The notes below the pieces were generated by a model. It saw only the letters and a program-made list of their open reading frames with translations. It was not told where the DNA came from and made no database searches. From Verrucomicrobiota bacterium (GTDB lineage Bacteria; Verrucomicrobiota; Verrucomicrobiia; Chthoniobacterales; JAFAMB01): a stretch of 60,076 nucleotides of DNA. The translations under genes and the position numbers were made by a program. Below, piece by piece: positions 43,362-51,448 of the stretch. Positions within the stretch are counted from its first letter, which is position 1. Every line of letters begins with the position of its first letter. The stretch is taken from the NCBI GenBank assembly GCA_019247695.1, contig JAFBAP010000016.1:1-60076 (forward strand), read 5' to 3'.

Positions 43362-44504
43362 TCAGCGCTGGTCCAGGGGAACGTAAGGCCGGGGGTCCGG
43401 CCCGGCGTAGTCCGCGCTGGGCCGGATCAGTTTGTTGTTGTCCCGTTGCTCCTTGATGTGAGCCGCCCAGCCCGCCGTGCGCGCCAGGACGAACAGCGGC
43501 GTAAAATGCGAGGTGGGTATACCCAGGAAATGGTACACGGTCGCGCTGAAGAAATCAGCATTTGCAAACAGCTTTTTTTCACGTTGCATGATCGCCTCGA
43601 TCTCGTCGGAGACCTCGTAAAGGTAACCGTCCGGCGCCTGCTCCGACAACCGGCGGGACCAGGCTTTGTTGATGGCGTTACGGGGATCTGAAATCTTGTA
43701 GACCGCGTGGCCGAAGCCCATGATTTTCTCTTTGCGGCCGAGCCGGCCGAGCACGTCCTCGCGCGCCTCCTCGCGGGTCTTGAGGTTCCGGATCAACTCC
43801 ATGGCGGCTTCATTCGCACCGCCGTGCAATGGACCGCGCAGGGTCCCGATGCCGGCCGTGATGCAGGAATAGAAATCGGACAGGGTGGCGGCGCAGACCC
43901 GGCAGGCGAACGTGGAAGCGTTGAATTCGTGCTCGGCATAGAGAATCATGGACACGTCCAATGCATGGCCGGCCTCCTGGTCAGGCGGCCGCTGATGGAG
44001 CATGGCCAGGTAATGTTCCGCGAGCGTATCGCCCTGAGACTCAGTGTCGATCCGTTGTCCGGTAGCGCCGAAGTGATGCCAGTAAACCAGCATCGAGGGA
44101 AACGCGGCCAGCAACCGTTCGGCCATGCGGTCCTGTTCCTGAAACGTGTGTTCCGGCTCAAGCACGCCTAACATCGAACAACCGGTTCGCAGCACGTCCA
44201 TCGGGTGAGACGTGGGGGGAATGCGCTCGAGCACTTGCTCCAGCGGTTTGGGCAGCGACGATGCGCCCTTCAGGCGTTGTTGAAAGGCGTCGAGCTCGGC
44301 CCGCCCCGGAAGCGCGCCGTAGATCAACAGGTAAGCTACTTCCGCAAATGAACTGTGAGCAGCCAGATCTTCGATCGCGTAGCCGCGGTAAGTCAACCCG
44401 ACGCCTGCCTTGCCGACGGTGCAAATCGCCGTCGATCCGGCGGATTGGCCGCGCAAGCCGGAAGAGGCCGGGACAGCCTGGGCAGATGAAGAATCCGTGG
44501 CCAT
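43362..44504 (-). CDS. prpC: 2-methylcitrate synthase/citrate synthase
   Basis: This 380-residue type II short-form citrate synthase has catalytic residues in GPLHGGANE (His), MGFGHAVY (His) and the C-terminal Asp region. The Arg of NKLIRPSADY contacts substrate. It lies three bases downstream of prpB, which argues for the 2-methylcitrate cycle (propionyl-CoA plus oxaloacetate) rather than ordinary citrate synthesis. The N-terminal 20 residues are low complexity. No prpD or acnD is seen nearby, so the operon is only a pair here. Confidence 0.88.
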   Translation of the reverse strand: MATDSSSAQAVPASSGLRGQSAGSTAICTVGKAGVGLTYRGYAIEDLAAHSSFAEVAYLLIYGALPGRAELDAFQQRLKGASSLPKPLEQVLERIPPTSHPMDVLRTGCSMLGVLEPEHTFQEQDRMAERLLAAFPSMLVYWHHFGATGQRIDTESQGDTLAEHYLAMLHQRPPDQEAGHALDVSMILYAEHEFNASTFACRVCAATLSDFYSCITAGIGTLRGPLHGGANEAAMELIRNLKTREEAREDVLGRLGRKEKIMGFGHAVYKISDPRNAINKAWSRRLSEQAPDGYLYEVSDEIEAIMQREKKLFANADFFSATVYHFLGIPTSHFTPLFVLARTAGWAAHIKEQRDNNKLIRPSADYAGPDPRPYVPLDQR

Positions 44505-44507
44505 AAG

Positions 44508-45389
44508 CTAACTTTCTTTCCGGTATAACTCATCCAGTTTTTGTTCGTAACGAAGGTAGTCCAACACTTCGTAAAGCTCGCTGCGGGTCTGCATCCGGTC
44601 AACGACGCGCACCTGGTTGCCATCCCGGCGAATCGCGCCATAAACCGCGAGCGCGGCAGCGCTCATTGCCCGGAAAGCGCTCAAGGGATACAAGACCATC
44701 CGCACCCCGGCCTGACGCAACTCATCGAGACTCAGCAACGGCGTTTTGCCGAACTCGGTAAGGTTAGCCAGGATAGGCGCGTCGACTGCACGGCAGAACC
44801 GGGCAAAATCGGCCGCTGACCCGAGCGCCTCGGCGAAGATCATGTCGGCCCCGGCGTACACGTACCGGCCGGCCCGGTCGATCCCGGCCTCAAGACCTTC
44901 CGAGGCGACCGCGTCCGTGCGGGCCATGACGACGAATCCGTCGTCGCCGCGGCTGTCCACCGCCGCCTTGATCCGGTCCACCATTTCCCCGGCGGTGACG
45001 AGGGCTTTGTTGGGGCGATGCCCGCAACGTTTGGCTTGCACCTGGTCTTCCAGGTGGCAGCCCGCAGCTCCTGCACGGGATAATTCCCGGATGGTCCGCG
45101 CGATGTTGAAAGCCCCACCCCAGCCGGTATCGGCATCAACCAGCAGCGGCAGCGTCGTTGCACCCGTGATCCGGCGCGCATCCTCGCAGACGTCGTTCAA
45201 CGAGGTAAGGCCCAGATCCGGCATCCCGAACGAGGCGTTGGCTACGCCCGCTCCCGACAAGTAAAGGGCTTTAAAGCCCGTGCGCGCCGCCAGCAGCGCA
45301 GCATATGCGCTGACGACGCCGACGATTTGCAACGGGCGCTCCGATTCCAGCGCGGCCCGGAACTGCGAGCCTGGGGAGGACACAGACAT
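44508..45389 (-). CDS. prpB: Methylisocitrate lyase
   Basis: This 293-residue member of the isocitrate lyase/PEP mutase superfamily cleaves 2-methylisocitrate to succinate and pyruvate. The catalytic cysteine motif KRCGHRPNK is present in place of the usual KKCGH, and the magnesium-binding DADTGWG appears earlier. The ending [17 protein letters not shown] is typical. It is transcribed with prpC with only three bases between. The full length and both motifs support activity. Confidence 0.94.
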   Translation of the reverse strand: MSVSSPGSQFRAALESERPLQIVGVVSAYAALLAARTGFKALYLSGAGVANASFGMPDLGLTSLNDVCEDARRITGATTLPLLVDADTGWGGAFNIARTIRELSRAGAAGCHLEDQVQAKRCGHRPNKALVTAGEMVDRIKAAVDSRGDDGFVVMARTDAVASEGLEAGIDRAGRYVYAGADMIFAEALGSAADFARFCRAVDAPILANLTEFGKTPLLSLDELRQAGVRMVLYPLSAFRAMSAAALAVYGAIRRDGNQVRVVDRMQTRSELYEVLDYLRYEQKLDELYRKES

Positions 45390-45561
45390 TACCGTACTAT
45401 ACTTAATCCTCGATGAAATCCTGCGGCAAGATTATCCGCCCGTGCCAAGGGAGGGCGCCCGCAGGCCAAAACGGCACCCTTAAAAACCTCGTGACGTGAA
45501 CCGCCTTGCTTCCTAGACTCCTGATGCGCTTTTCTCTAAGCTGCCGCGCAAACCCCACGTC

Positions 45562-46524
45562 ATGCCCGTCCAATATGGCCAGTGTTTAAACAAGGCTGGT
45601 TGTAGTCTTGCCTATACCGGCGAGATGATCCGGTACGAAGGCGAAGCCCGTTGCCCGGAGTGCGGCCAACCGCTCGGCCCGGCTGCGCCCCGGCGCAAAA
45701 AGCCGCCCTGGTTATCTGGTCTCATCGTGCTCGCAATCCTGGTAGCGGCTTCGATCGCATTCCTGGTCTGGCAGCGGCGGTCCCAGGAACCTTCCCACGC
45801 AGCCCCCTTGCCGGCCATCGTCGGCGAACCCGACCAGAACCATGCACCGGCGGTGGTCGACGGCAATACCACCAGCCTTCCCGAAATACCCAAACCGCCG
45901 GTCACCGGCTCCAGTCCGGCGCCGGGCGGCACCCCTGCGAATGTCGTCAATGAGCGTTCGGAATCCGCCGGGGCAACCCCGCCGGTCAGCGCATCTCCTC
46001 CGGCCGGCCCGGTCCTTTCCGCCAGCCCGGCCGCAGAGGAATCCGTAGTCACCAAACCGCCGACCTTGTCTGCGCAGCAGGTGGACACAACCCGGGCCGA
46101 CGTCCTTAAGCGCATCAATGCCATGCCGCGCATGAGCGCCCAGGAAAAGGATCGCCTGTCGCAAAAAGTCGAGAGCGCGCACGGGATGGAACGGTTGAGA
46201 ATCGTCCACTTCGACCTCGGCAAGACTACCTTAAGCAGGAGTACGGCCGACCAATTGGCCAGGAGTTTCACGGCGGGCGACACCAAGGAAAAACTGGCCG
46301 ATCCGACCCTGGTGCTGGTGATCGCGGGGTACGCCGACAGCGGAGGCGATCCCGGCGTTAACCTGCGAATCTCACAAGACCGGGCTGACGGCGTAAGCCG
46401 GCTTTTGAAAAAGGCGGGAATCCTTAACGTGATGCACACCGTGGCGATGGGCAGCACCGACCTGCTCGATGGTAAACGACCCGAACAGAACCGCGCCGTC
46501 GAGATCTGGGCCGTGGTCCCGTAG
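45562..46524 (+). CDS. Zinc-ribbon/transmembrane/OmpA-like protein
   Basis: The 320-residue protein has an unusual layout. Residues 1-40 hold four cysteines (Cys8, Cys14, Cys31, Cys34) in a zinc-ribbon-like pattern ending CPECGQPLGP. A membrane helix (LSGLIVLAILVAASIAFLVW) lies about 51-70. A long Pro/Ala/Ser-rich linker of about 100 residues then leads to an OmpA-type peptidoglycan-binding domain (IVHFDLGKTTLS, then AGYADSGGDPGVNLRISQDRA). The topology suggests a cytoplasmic zinc ribbon and a periplasmic wall-binding domain. It sits alone, divergent from prpB. Confidence 0.75.
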   Translation: MPVQYGQCLNKAGCSLAYTGEMIRYEGEARCPECGQPLGPAAPRRKKPPWLSGLIVLAILVAASIAFLVWQRRSQEPSHAAPLPAIVGEPDQNHAPAVVDGNTTSLPEIPKPPVTGSSPAPGGTPANVVNERSESAGATPPVSASPPAGPVLSASPAAEESVVTKPPTLSAQQVDTTRADVLKRINAMPRMSAQEKDRLSQKVESAHGMERLRIVHFDLGKTTLSRSTADQLARSFTAGDTKEKLADPTLVLVIAGYADSGGDPGVNLRISQDRADGVSRLLKKAGILNVMHTVAMGSTDLLDGKRPEQNRAVEIWAVVP

Positions 46525-46915
46525 CGGGGACAATGCCACAAATGCCACGAGCGGAAAGATGCCACAAATGGAAGGGGTTTGGAGAGCGGACGCCCCTTCC
46601 TGAGAGCAGACGAATGAGGAAGGAAGGGATACCGGCAGAGTCGTACAAGCCGAATGCCGCAAACGGGTAAGCCGGTCACTCGTGGCATTCTTGACATTCT
46701 ACCGTTTCCGCCGTCCGCGTGTTAACCCAACGCCACAGGCCGGAAGGTGCCAGGAATGCCGCGAATCAGCGCCTTCCATCTGTGGCATTTTCTTCTCTCC
46801 GAACCTCTTCCATTGGTGGCATTTTTCCGCTTGTGGCATTTGTGGCATTTTCTCCAGCGCTCTCCTGATTTTCCACTTTGCTTCGGCGCCGCGCTACTTT
46901 ACGTCTATCAGACCG
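46525..46915. repeat. Composite intergenic repeat island R5
   Basis: Dominated by the GTGGCAT family. Reverse units lie at 46531-46571 (GCCACAAATGCCACGAGCGG then AAAGATGCCACAAATG) and forward units at 46781-46853 (GTGGCATTTTTCCGCTTGTG with CATTTGTGGCATTTT). Together these form an imperfect inverted repeat about 40 bases long with a 240-base spacer. No gene is present, and the 5' end of the downstream regulator follows at 46916. No clear promoter was found. Confidence 0.75.
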
Positions 46916-47365
46916 ATGTCCTCGCGTTCTCCCCAGCGGCTAAGTAAATCGGACTACGAACGGCTTGCCGCTTTCCGGTACCAACTCCGGCGCTTCCTGC
47001 GCTTCTCGGAGCTTGAAGCCGAAGCGGTCGGACTCACGCCCCGGCAATATCAGGGATTGTTGGCGGTCGCCGGCTACCCTGGCCGCGACGCGATCACTAT
47101 CGGCGAATTAGCGCAACAATTACTTGTAGCCCATCACAGCGCGGTCGGGTTGGTGGACCGGCTCAGCGCGCACGGGTTGGTTGAGCGTCAACCGGGACCG
47201 CAGGACCGCCGGCAGGTGTTTGTCCGGCTGACGCCGCGCGGCAATGCCCTGCTCGAAAGGCTGGCGCACGCGCACCGGGCCGAGTTACTGAAACTCGGGC
47301 CGAAGCTGAGCGTTCTGCTGCAGACCCTCAATAACTCCAATTCAGATTCAGAGCCCGGCCGATGA
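46916..47365 (+). CDS. MarR-family transcriptional regulator
   Basis: This 149-residue winged helix-turn-helix protein has the MarR recognition region (ITIGELAQQLLVAHHSAVGLVDRLSAHGLVERQPGPQDRRQVFVRLT) in about residues 55-105. The Arg-Asp wing DRR is conserved. It has a short helical N-terminus. Regulons of such proteins are often adjacent, which here would be the small membrane protein and hydrolase. The ATG at 46916 gives a normal MarR N-terminus; the frame further upstream reads repeat sequence. Confidence 0.85.
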   Translation: MSSRSPQRLSKSDYERLAAFRYQLRRFLRFSELEAEAVGLTPRQYQGLLAVAGYPGRDAITIGELAQQLLVAHHSAVGLVDRLSAHGLVERQPGPQDRRQVFVRLTPRGNALLERLAHAHRAELLKLGPKLSVLLQTLNNSNSDSEPGR

Positions 47366-47414
47366 CGCCGGACACGGGGAATCCGCCCGCATGGCAAGGC
47401 GTTTAAGTCACCCC

Positions 47415-47513
47415 ATGAAGCCGGCTATCCCGTGGGGTTGCACCGGCAGCTTCATCATCGGCCTGCTGCTTAGCATCCTTTTGCTGGCGGCTATCTTTAC
47501 CGCCCTGCGCTAA
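47415..47513 (+). CDS. Possible small membrane protein, 32 aa
   Basis: A 32-residue reading frame begins with MKPAIPWGCTGSFIIG and continues as a single membrane helix (LLLSILLLAAIFTAL). It ends with LR and a TAA stop. It lies 49 bases after the MarR gene. The hydrophobic segment is long enough to span a membrane, and codon use is normal for the window. Such miniproteins are common but hard to prove from sequence. No family is recognised. Confidence 0.4.
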   Translation: MKPAIPWGCTGSFIIGLLLSILLLAAIFTALR

Positions 47514-47688
47514 CCTTACTCGCGGTTCAGGCTTTTAACTGGCAACCTGCGTCCTTTTGGCCACCCGGAAGGACCGCAAGTCCCCTTTTAAGCCGGTTTT
47601 TCGGCTTGGCATAATAGGTGCTCTCTGCACCTGAGCGCCTCGACACCTCCGCCGGCGCTACCCAGCCCAGCAACGGAACCACCATCCT

Positions 47689-48384
47689 ATGAACGTAAGC
47701 CGCCCTTTGAGCATCGACGCGGACCCTTACCCCTACGAGTTCGTGCCCGTCCAAAGCGCGTTGTTGATAATCGACATGCAGCGCGATTTCCTGGAGCCCG
47801 GCGGCTTCGGCGAGATGCTCGGCAACGACGTTTCGCAGTTGCGCCGCACGATTGACCCCAACCGGAAATTGCTCGCCGCCTGGCGCACGGCCGGCCTTAC
47901 CGTAATCCATACGCGGGAAGGGCATCGGCCCGACCTGAGCGATCTTCCACCCGCCAAACGAGTACGGGGCCATGGCACGCGCACGATCGGCGATCCCGGC
48001 CCGATGGGACGCATCCTGATCCGGGGCGAGCTCGGGCACGACATCATCCCGGAACTTTATCCCCTGCCCACCGAACCAGTCATCGATAAACCGGGCAAAG
48101 GCGCGTTTTTCGCAACGGATCTGCATGCCATCCTCCAAAATTACGGCATCCGGAAGCTGCTAGTAACCGGGGTCACCACCGAAGTCTGCGTCAATACCAC
48201 CGTCCGGGAAGCAAATGACCGGGGCTACGACTGCCTGGTCCCGGCGGATTGCGTCGGGTCCTACTTTCCGGAGTTCCAGGAAGCGGGCCTGAAGATGATC
48301 AAGGCGCAGGGCGGCATCTTCGGCTGGGTGTCGGACTCCGCTCGAGTCCTGGCCGCCCTTCAGCAAACCTCTCCCGTCATATAA
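47689..48384 (+). CDS. Cysteine hydrolase, biuret amidohydrolase/isochorismatase-like
   Basis: This 231-residue isochorismatase-fold hydrolase has the triad Asp29 (IIDMQRDF), Lys134 (DKPGKGAF) and Cys167 (TTEVCVNTT). These positions, offset by seven or eight, match the Asp-Lys-Cys triad of BiuH. Family-wide identity to BiuH-like proteins is suggested by PYPYEF, EGHRPDLSD and AQGGIFGW. It hydrolyses amides, possibly biuret. It is followed by a NCS2-like permease, which fits uptake and breakdown of a nitrogen-rich compound. An upstream promoter or riboswitch was not seen. Confidence 0.8.
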   Translation: MNVSRPLSIDADPYPYEFVPVQSALLIIDMQRDFLEPGGFGEMLGNDVSQLRRTIDPNRKLLAAWRTAGLTVIHTREGHRPDLSDLPPAKRVRGHGTRTIGDPGPMGRILIRGELGHDIIPELYPLPTEPVIDKPGKGAFFATDLHAILQNYGIRKLLVTGVTTEVCVNTTVREANDRGYDCLVPADCVGSYFPEFQEAGLKMIKAQGGIFGWVSDSARVLAALQQTSPVI

Positions 48385-48415
48385 AACCACGCCTCCCTGA
48401 AAAACAAGAGCCCCT

Positions 48416-50005
48416 ATGAAAAACGCCAAACCCGCCCTTTGGACGCCCGGAGACTGGAACGCCTTTTTCGGCTTCGGAACCAATATCCTCGTCAACCTGC
48501 TGGTCCTGACGGGGTTACTGCGGTTCGTCTTGAAAATGCCGGACGCCCTGGTGTTCGGCCGTATCCTCCCTGCAACGGGGATGATGCTGTTTCTGAGCAC
48601 GATCTATTACGCGTGGCTCGCTTACCGCCTGGCGAAACGCACCGGGCGGACGGACGTCTGTGCGCTGCCTTCCGGCGTCAGCGTCCCTCACATGTTTGTC
48701 GTTACCTTCGTCATCATGCTGCCGATCGCCCTCAAAACCGGCGATCCGGTAAAAGGGTGGGAAGCGGGTCTGACGTGGGTCTTCATCCAGAGTTTCGTGC
48801 TCATGGCCGGCGGTTTTATCGCGCCCGTCATCCGAAAGATTACTCCGCGAGCCGCTCTGCTGGGTACCCTGGCCGGTGTCTCCATCACGTTCATCTCGAT
48901 GCGTCCGGCCCTTGAAATGTTCAGGACACCGGTTATCGGCATCACCTGTTTTGCCATCATCCTGGCGAGCTGGTTCGGCGGGGTCCGTTACTTCCGCGGC
49001 ATTCCCGCCGGTCTGGTGGCGATCGTCGTCGGTTCGATCATCGCGTGGATCTCGAATGCATTCGGCCTGGGATATGGCGGGCTGAGCCTCGAAAACCTTG
49101 CGCACTCGTTCACGAATTTCGGCTTCTCGTTTCCGCTGCCTGCCGCGGATCACGTATTTTCGGGTTTCCAGTTCCTGGGGGTCATCCTGGTCACCGCGAT
49201 CCCGTTCGGAATTTATGACCTGGTTGAGGCCATGGATAACGTCGAGAGCGCCGCGGTCGCGGGCGACAGCTTTCCGACCACCAGGGTTTTGACGGCCGAC
49301 GGCGTCGTCAGCCTGATCGGATGCATGATGGGCAACCCGTTTATCAACGCCGTCTATATCGGGCACCCCGGCTGGAAAGCGATGGGCGGCAGGATCGGTT
49401 ATTCCGCGGCGACGGGCATCATGGTGATCCTGCTTTCCTGGTTAGGCATCATCTCGGTGGCGGTATCGGTGATTCCTGTCGTGGCCATTTCACCGATTCT
49501 TCTGTACATCGGTATGTTGATCGGCGCCCAGGCTTTCCAGGAAACCCCTAAGAGCCACGCGCCGGCCATCATCCTTGCGTTCACGCCGCATCTTGCCGCC
49601 TGGGGCAAGACCCAGATCGATAACGCCCTTGGAGCCGGCGGCACGAGCGCCGCCGCGATCGGTCTCGATAAACTCGGCCAAAACGGAGTCCTCTACCCCG
49701 GCCTGGAAGTTCTTGGGGGCGGTGCAATTTTGGGCGGGCTGATCCTGGGCGCGATCGCGGTGTTCATGATCGACCGGCAATTTGTTAAAGCCGGCGCCTT
49801 CGCCCTGGCCGGGGCGGTCCTGACCTTCTTCGGTTTCATGCATGGTGAGAAGATCGGCATCGGCCAAACGCCCGTAGTGGCCGTAAGCTACCTTGCCGTG
49901 GCGATCATCATGGTCGCGGTGGCGAAACTCACCGTGGTTCTGCCGAAAATGGCAGAGCCGCGGGAACATCCGGGCCCGGCGCCGCAACCGCAACTGGCGG
50001 AGTAA
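48416..50005 (+). CDS. NCS2-family permease (xanthine/uracil or AzgA-like)
   Basis: This is a 529-residue integral membrane protein with about twelve predicted segments. The family motif runs around MDNVESAAVAGDSFPTTR, then GMMGNPFI-type sequence in GCMMGNPFINAVYIGHPG. The protein belongs to the nucleobase/cation symporter 2 or AzgA-like class. It lies 31 bases after the hydrolase and is probably co-transcribed, suggesting import of the hydrolase's substrate. Which nitrogen compound is carried cannot be told from sequence. Confidence 0.8.
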   Translation: MKNAKPALWTPGDWNAFFGFGTNILVNLLVLTGLLRFVLKMPDALVFGRILPATGMMLFLSTIYYAWLAYRLAKRTGRTDVCALPSGVSVPHMFVVTFVIMLPIALKTGDPVKGWEAGLTWVFIQSFVLMAGGFIAPVIRKITPRAALLGTLAGVSITFISMRPALEMFRTPVIGITCFAIILASWFGGVRYFRGIPAGLVAIVVGSIIAWISNAFGLGYGGLSLENLAHSFTNFGFSFPLPAADHVFSGFQFLGVILVTAIPFGIYDLVEAMDNVESAAVAGDSFPTTRVLTADGVVSLIGCMMGNPFINAVYIGHPGWKAMGGRIGYSAATGIMVILLSWLGIISVAVSVIPVVAISPILLYIGMLIGAQAFQETPKSHAPAIILAFTPHLAAWGKTQIDNALGAGGTSAAAIGLDKLGQNGVLYPGLEVLGGGAILGGLILGAIAVFMIDRQFVKAGAFALAGAVLTFFGFMHGEKIGIGQTPVVAVSYLAVAIIMVAVAKLTVVLPKMAEPREHPGPAPQPQLAE

Positions 50006-50286
50006 GCCGCGAAGGTCTGCCTTCCTGCCAACCGAACGGCTGCGGTGTTTCGCGCCGCGGCGGTTTGGTTCAGAGCAGGGCGCGCCTATTTTGCCGGTTG
50101 CTTTTTTCAATCCCGGGCAATAGCGTTGCAGCCGATCCCCCCTATGATGGCTCGGCGGAAGCAGCATGATCGCTCGGCGGGTGGTGTCTGGCGTTTCCCG
50201 GACGTTGGGGAAACCGCCGCCCGCCCGCCCGGTCAGGATCACCGTCGGTGACCGTCGTCAACACGCCCTCGATCGGATTTGCAACC
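50006..50286. other. Intergenic region, nothing identified
   Basis: Unlike most gaps here it lacks the repeat modules. I see no convincing gene, terminator or promoter. It separates the permease from the next dehydrogenase on the same strand. Confidence 0.5.
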
Positions 50287-51078
50287 ATGGACCTGAACCT
50301 TAAAGGCAAAACCGCCGTCATCACGGGCGGCAGCATCGGAATCGGCCTGGCGGTAGCGGAAGCATTGGCCGCGGAAGGCACAAACCTGTTGTTGGTGGCC
50401 CGGCAACCGGAACGGCTCAACGCTGAAGCCGAACGCATCAGCCGGCGGCACGGGGTCCGGGCGATCGGCGTTGCGGCTGACGTCGCGGCCGCCAAGCCGG
50501 TTCAGGAGGTCGTCTCGGCCGCTGAACGGGAGTTCGGAGCGGTCGACATTCTGATCAACAACGCCGGTACCGGCAGTAATGAAACCATCATGGAAGCGCC
50601 GGATGAGAAGTGGCAATACTACTGGGAGCTTCACGTGATGTCGGCCGTCCGGCTGGCGCGGGGTTTGGTTCCCCTGATGCGGAAACGGGGCGGCGGCGTG
50701 ATCCTGCATAACGCCTCGGTCTGTGCCGTGCAACCGCTCTGGTACGAACCGATCTACAACGTCACCAAAGCCGCCCTGATGATGTTTTCCAAGAACCTCG
50801 CCAATGAACTGATCAAGGAGAACATCCGCGTCAACACCGTCAACCCGGGGCTGATCCTGACGCCGGACTGGATAAAGACCGCCAAGCAACTTACCGCGGA
50901 TAAAGGCGGAGATTGGGAGGGTTATCTCGCGCAGGTCGCAAGGGAGCATGCGCCCATCAACCGGTTCGGCACCCCGGAGGAACTGGCGCATTTCTTCGTT
51001 TTTCTTTGCTCGGATCGGGCAAGCTACTCGGTCGGCGCGACGTATTTCGTCGACGGCGGCATGCTGAAAGTCGTGTAA
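50287..51078 (+). CDS. SDR-family oxidoreductase
   Basis: This 263-residue short-chain dehydrogenase has the NAD(P) motif TGGSIGIG (residues 14-21), the NNAG motif, Ser in HNASVC, and catalytic Tyr-Lys YNVTKAA. It ends in the SDR signature YFVDGGMLK. It is close to 3-oxoacyl-ACP reductase- and 3-ketoacyl-type SDRs; substrate is not decidable. The ATG at 50287 was chosen over a GTG upstream. It is followed by repeat island R6. Confidence 0.85.
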   Translation: MDLNLKGKTAVITGGSIGIGLAVAEALAAEGTNLLLVARQPERLNAEAERISRRHGVRAIGVAADVAAAKPVQEVVSAAEREFGAVDILINNAGTGSNETIMEAPDEKWQYYWELHVMSAVRLARGLVPLMRKRGGGVILHNASVCAVQPLWYEPIYNVTKAALMMFSKNLANELIKENIRVNTVNPGLILTPDWIKTAKQLTADKGGDWEGYLAQVAREHAPINRFGTPEELAHFFVFLCSDRASYSVGATYFVDGGMLKVV

Positions 51079-51448
51079 CGGGTAGCGGGTAACGGGTAAC
51101 GGGTAACGAGTAGCGAGTAGCGAGTGACGGGTAGCGAGTGACGAATGGCGGGTGTCGGTTCGAGTAAATGCCGCGGAGGGGTGACTTCGACGGCTCGTGC
51201 GCATGGCGTTGATTCCATACCGCCGTTGAAGAACGGGCGGGGGCGTCGAGGCCTCCAATTCACTCCCGACAGTTCTTCCTGGGCCGACGCGCGGCACTCT
51301 CTGCCGGGAACAACTTCGGCTTGCGGTCTCCCATGCGACACCCGCTACCCGTTACCCGTTACCCTCCTCCACTTGTGGCATTTTCCCCGCTGCCCGATAC
51401 CCCCGAAGGGTCGACAAGCAAGCTCGCACGGGTAAGCTACTCGCTGAC
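51079..51448. repeat. Composite intergenic repeat island R6
   Basis: It opens with a run of GGGTAGCGGGTAACGGGTA and GAGTAGCGAGT units (51078-51155). The reverse of these, ACCCGCTACCCGTTACCCG (51340-51358, running on to 51364), lies near the right end, followed by a partial GTGGCATTTT unit (51374-51383). Between them is unique sequence. It thus repeats the plan of the other islands, with outer modules in inverted orientation. It ends at the purH start, so a promoter for purH should be in its last part. Confidence 0.75.
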
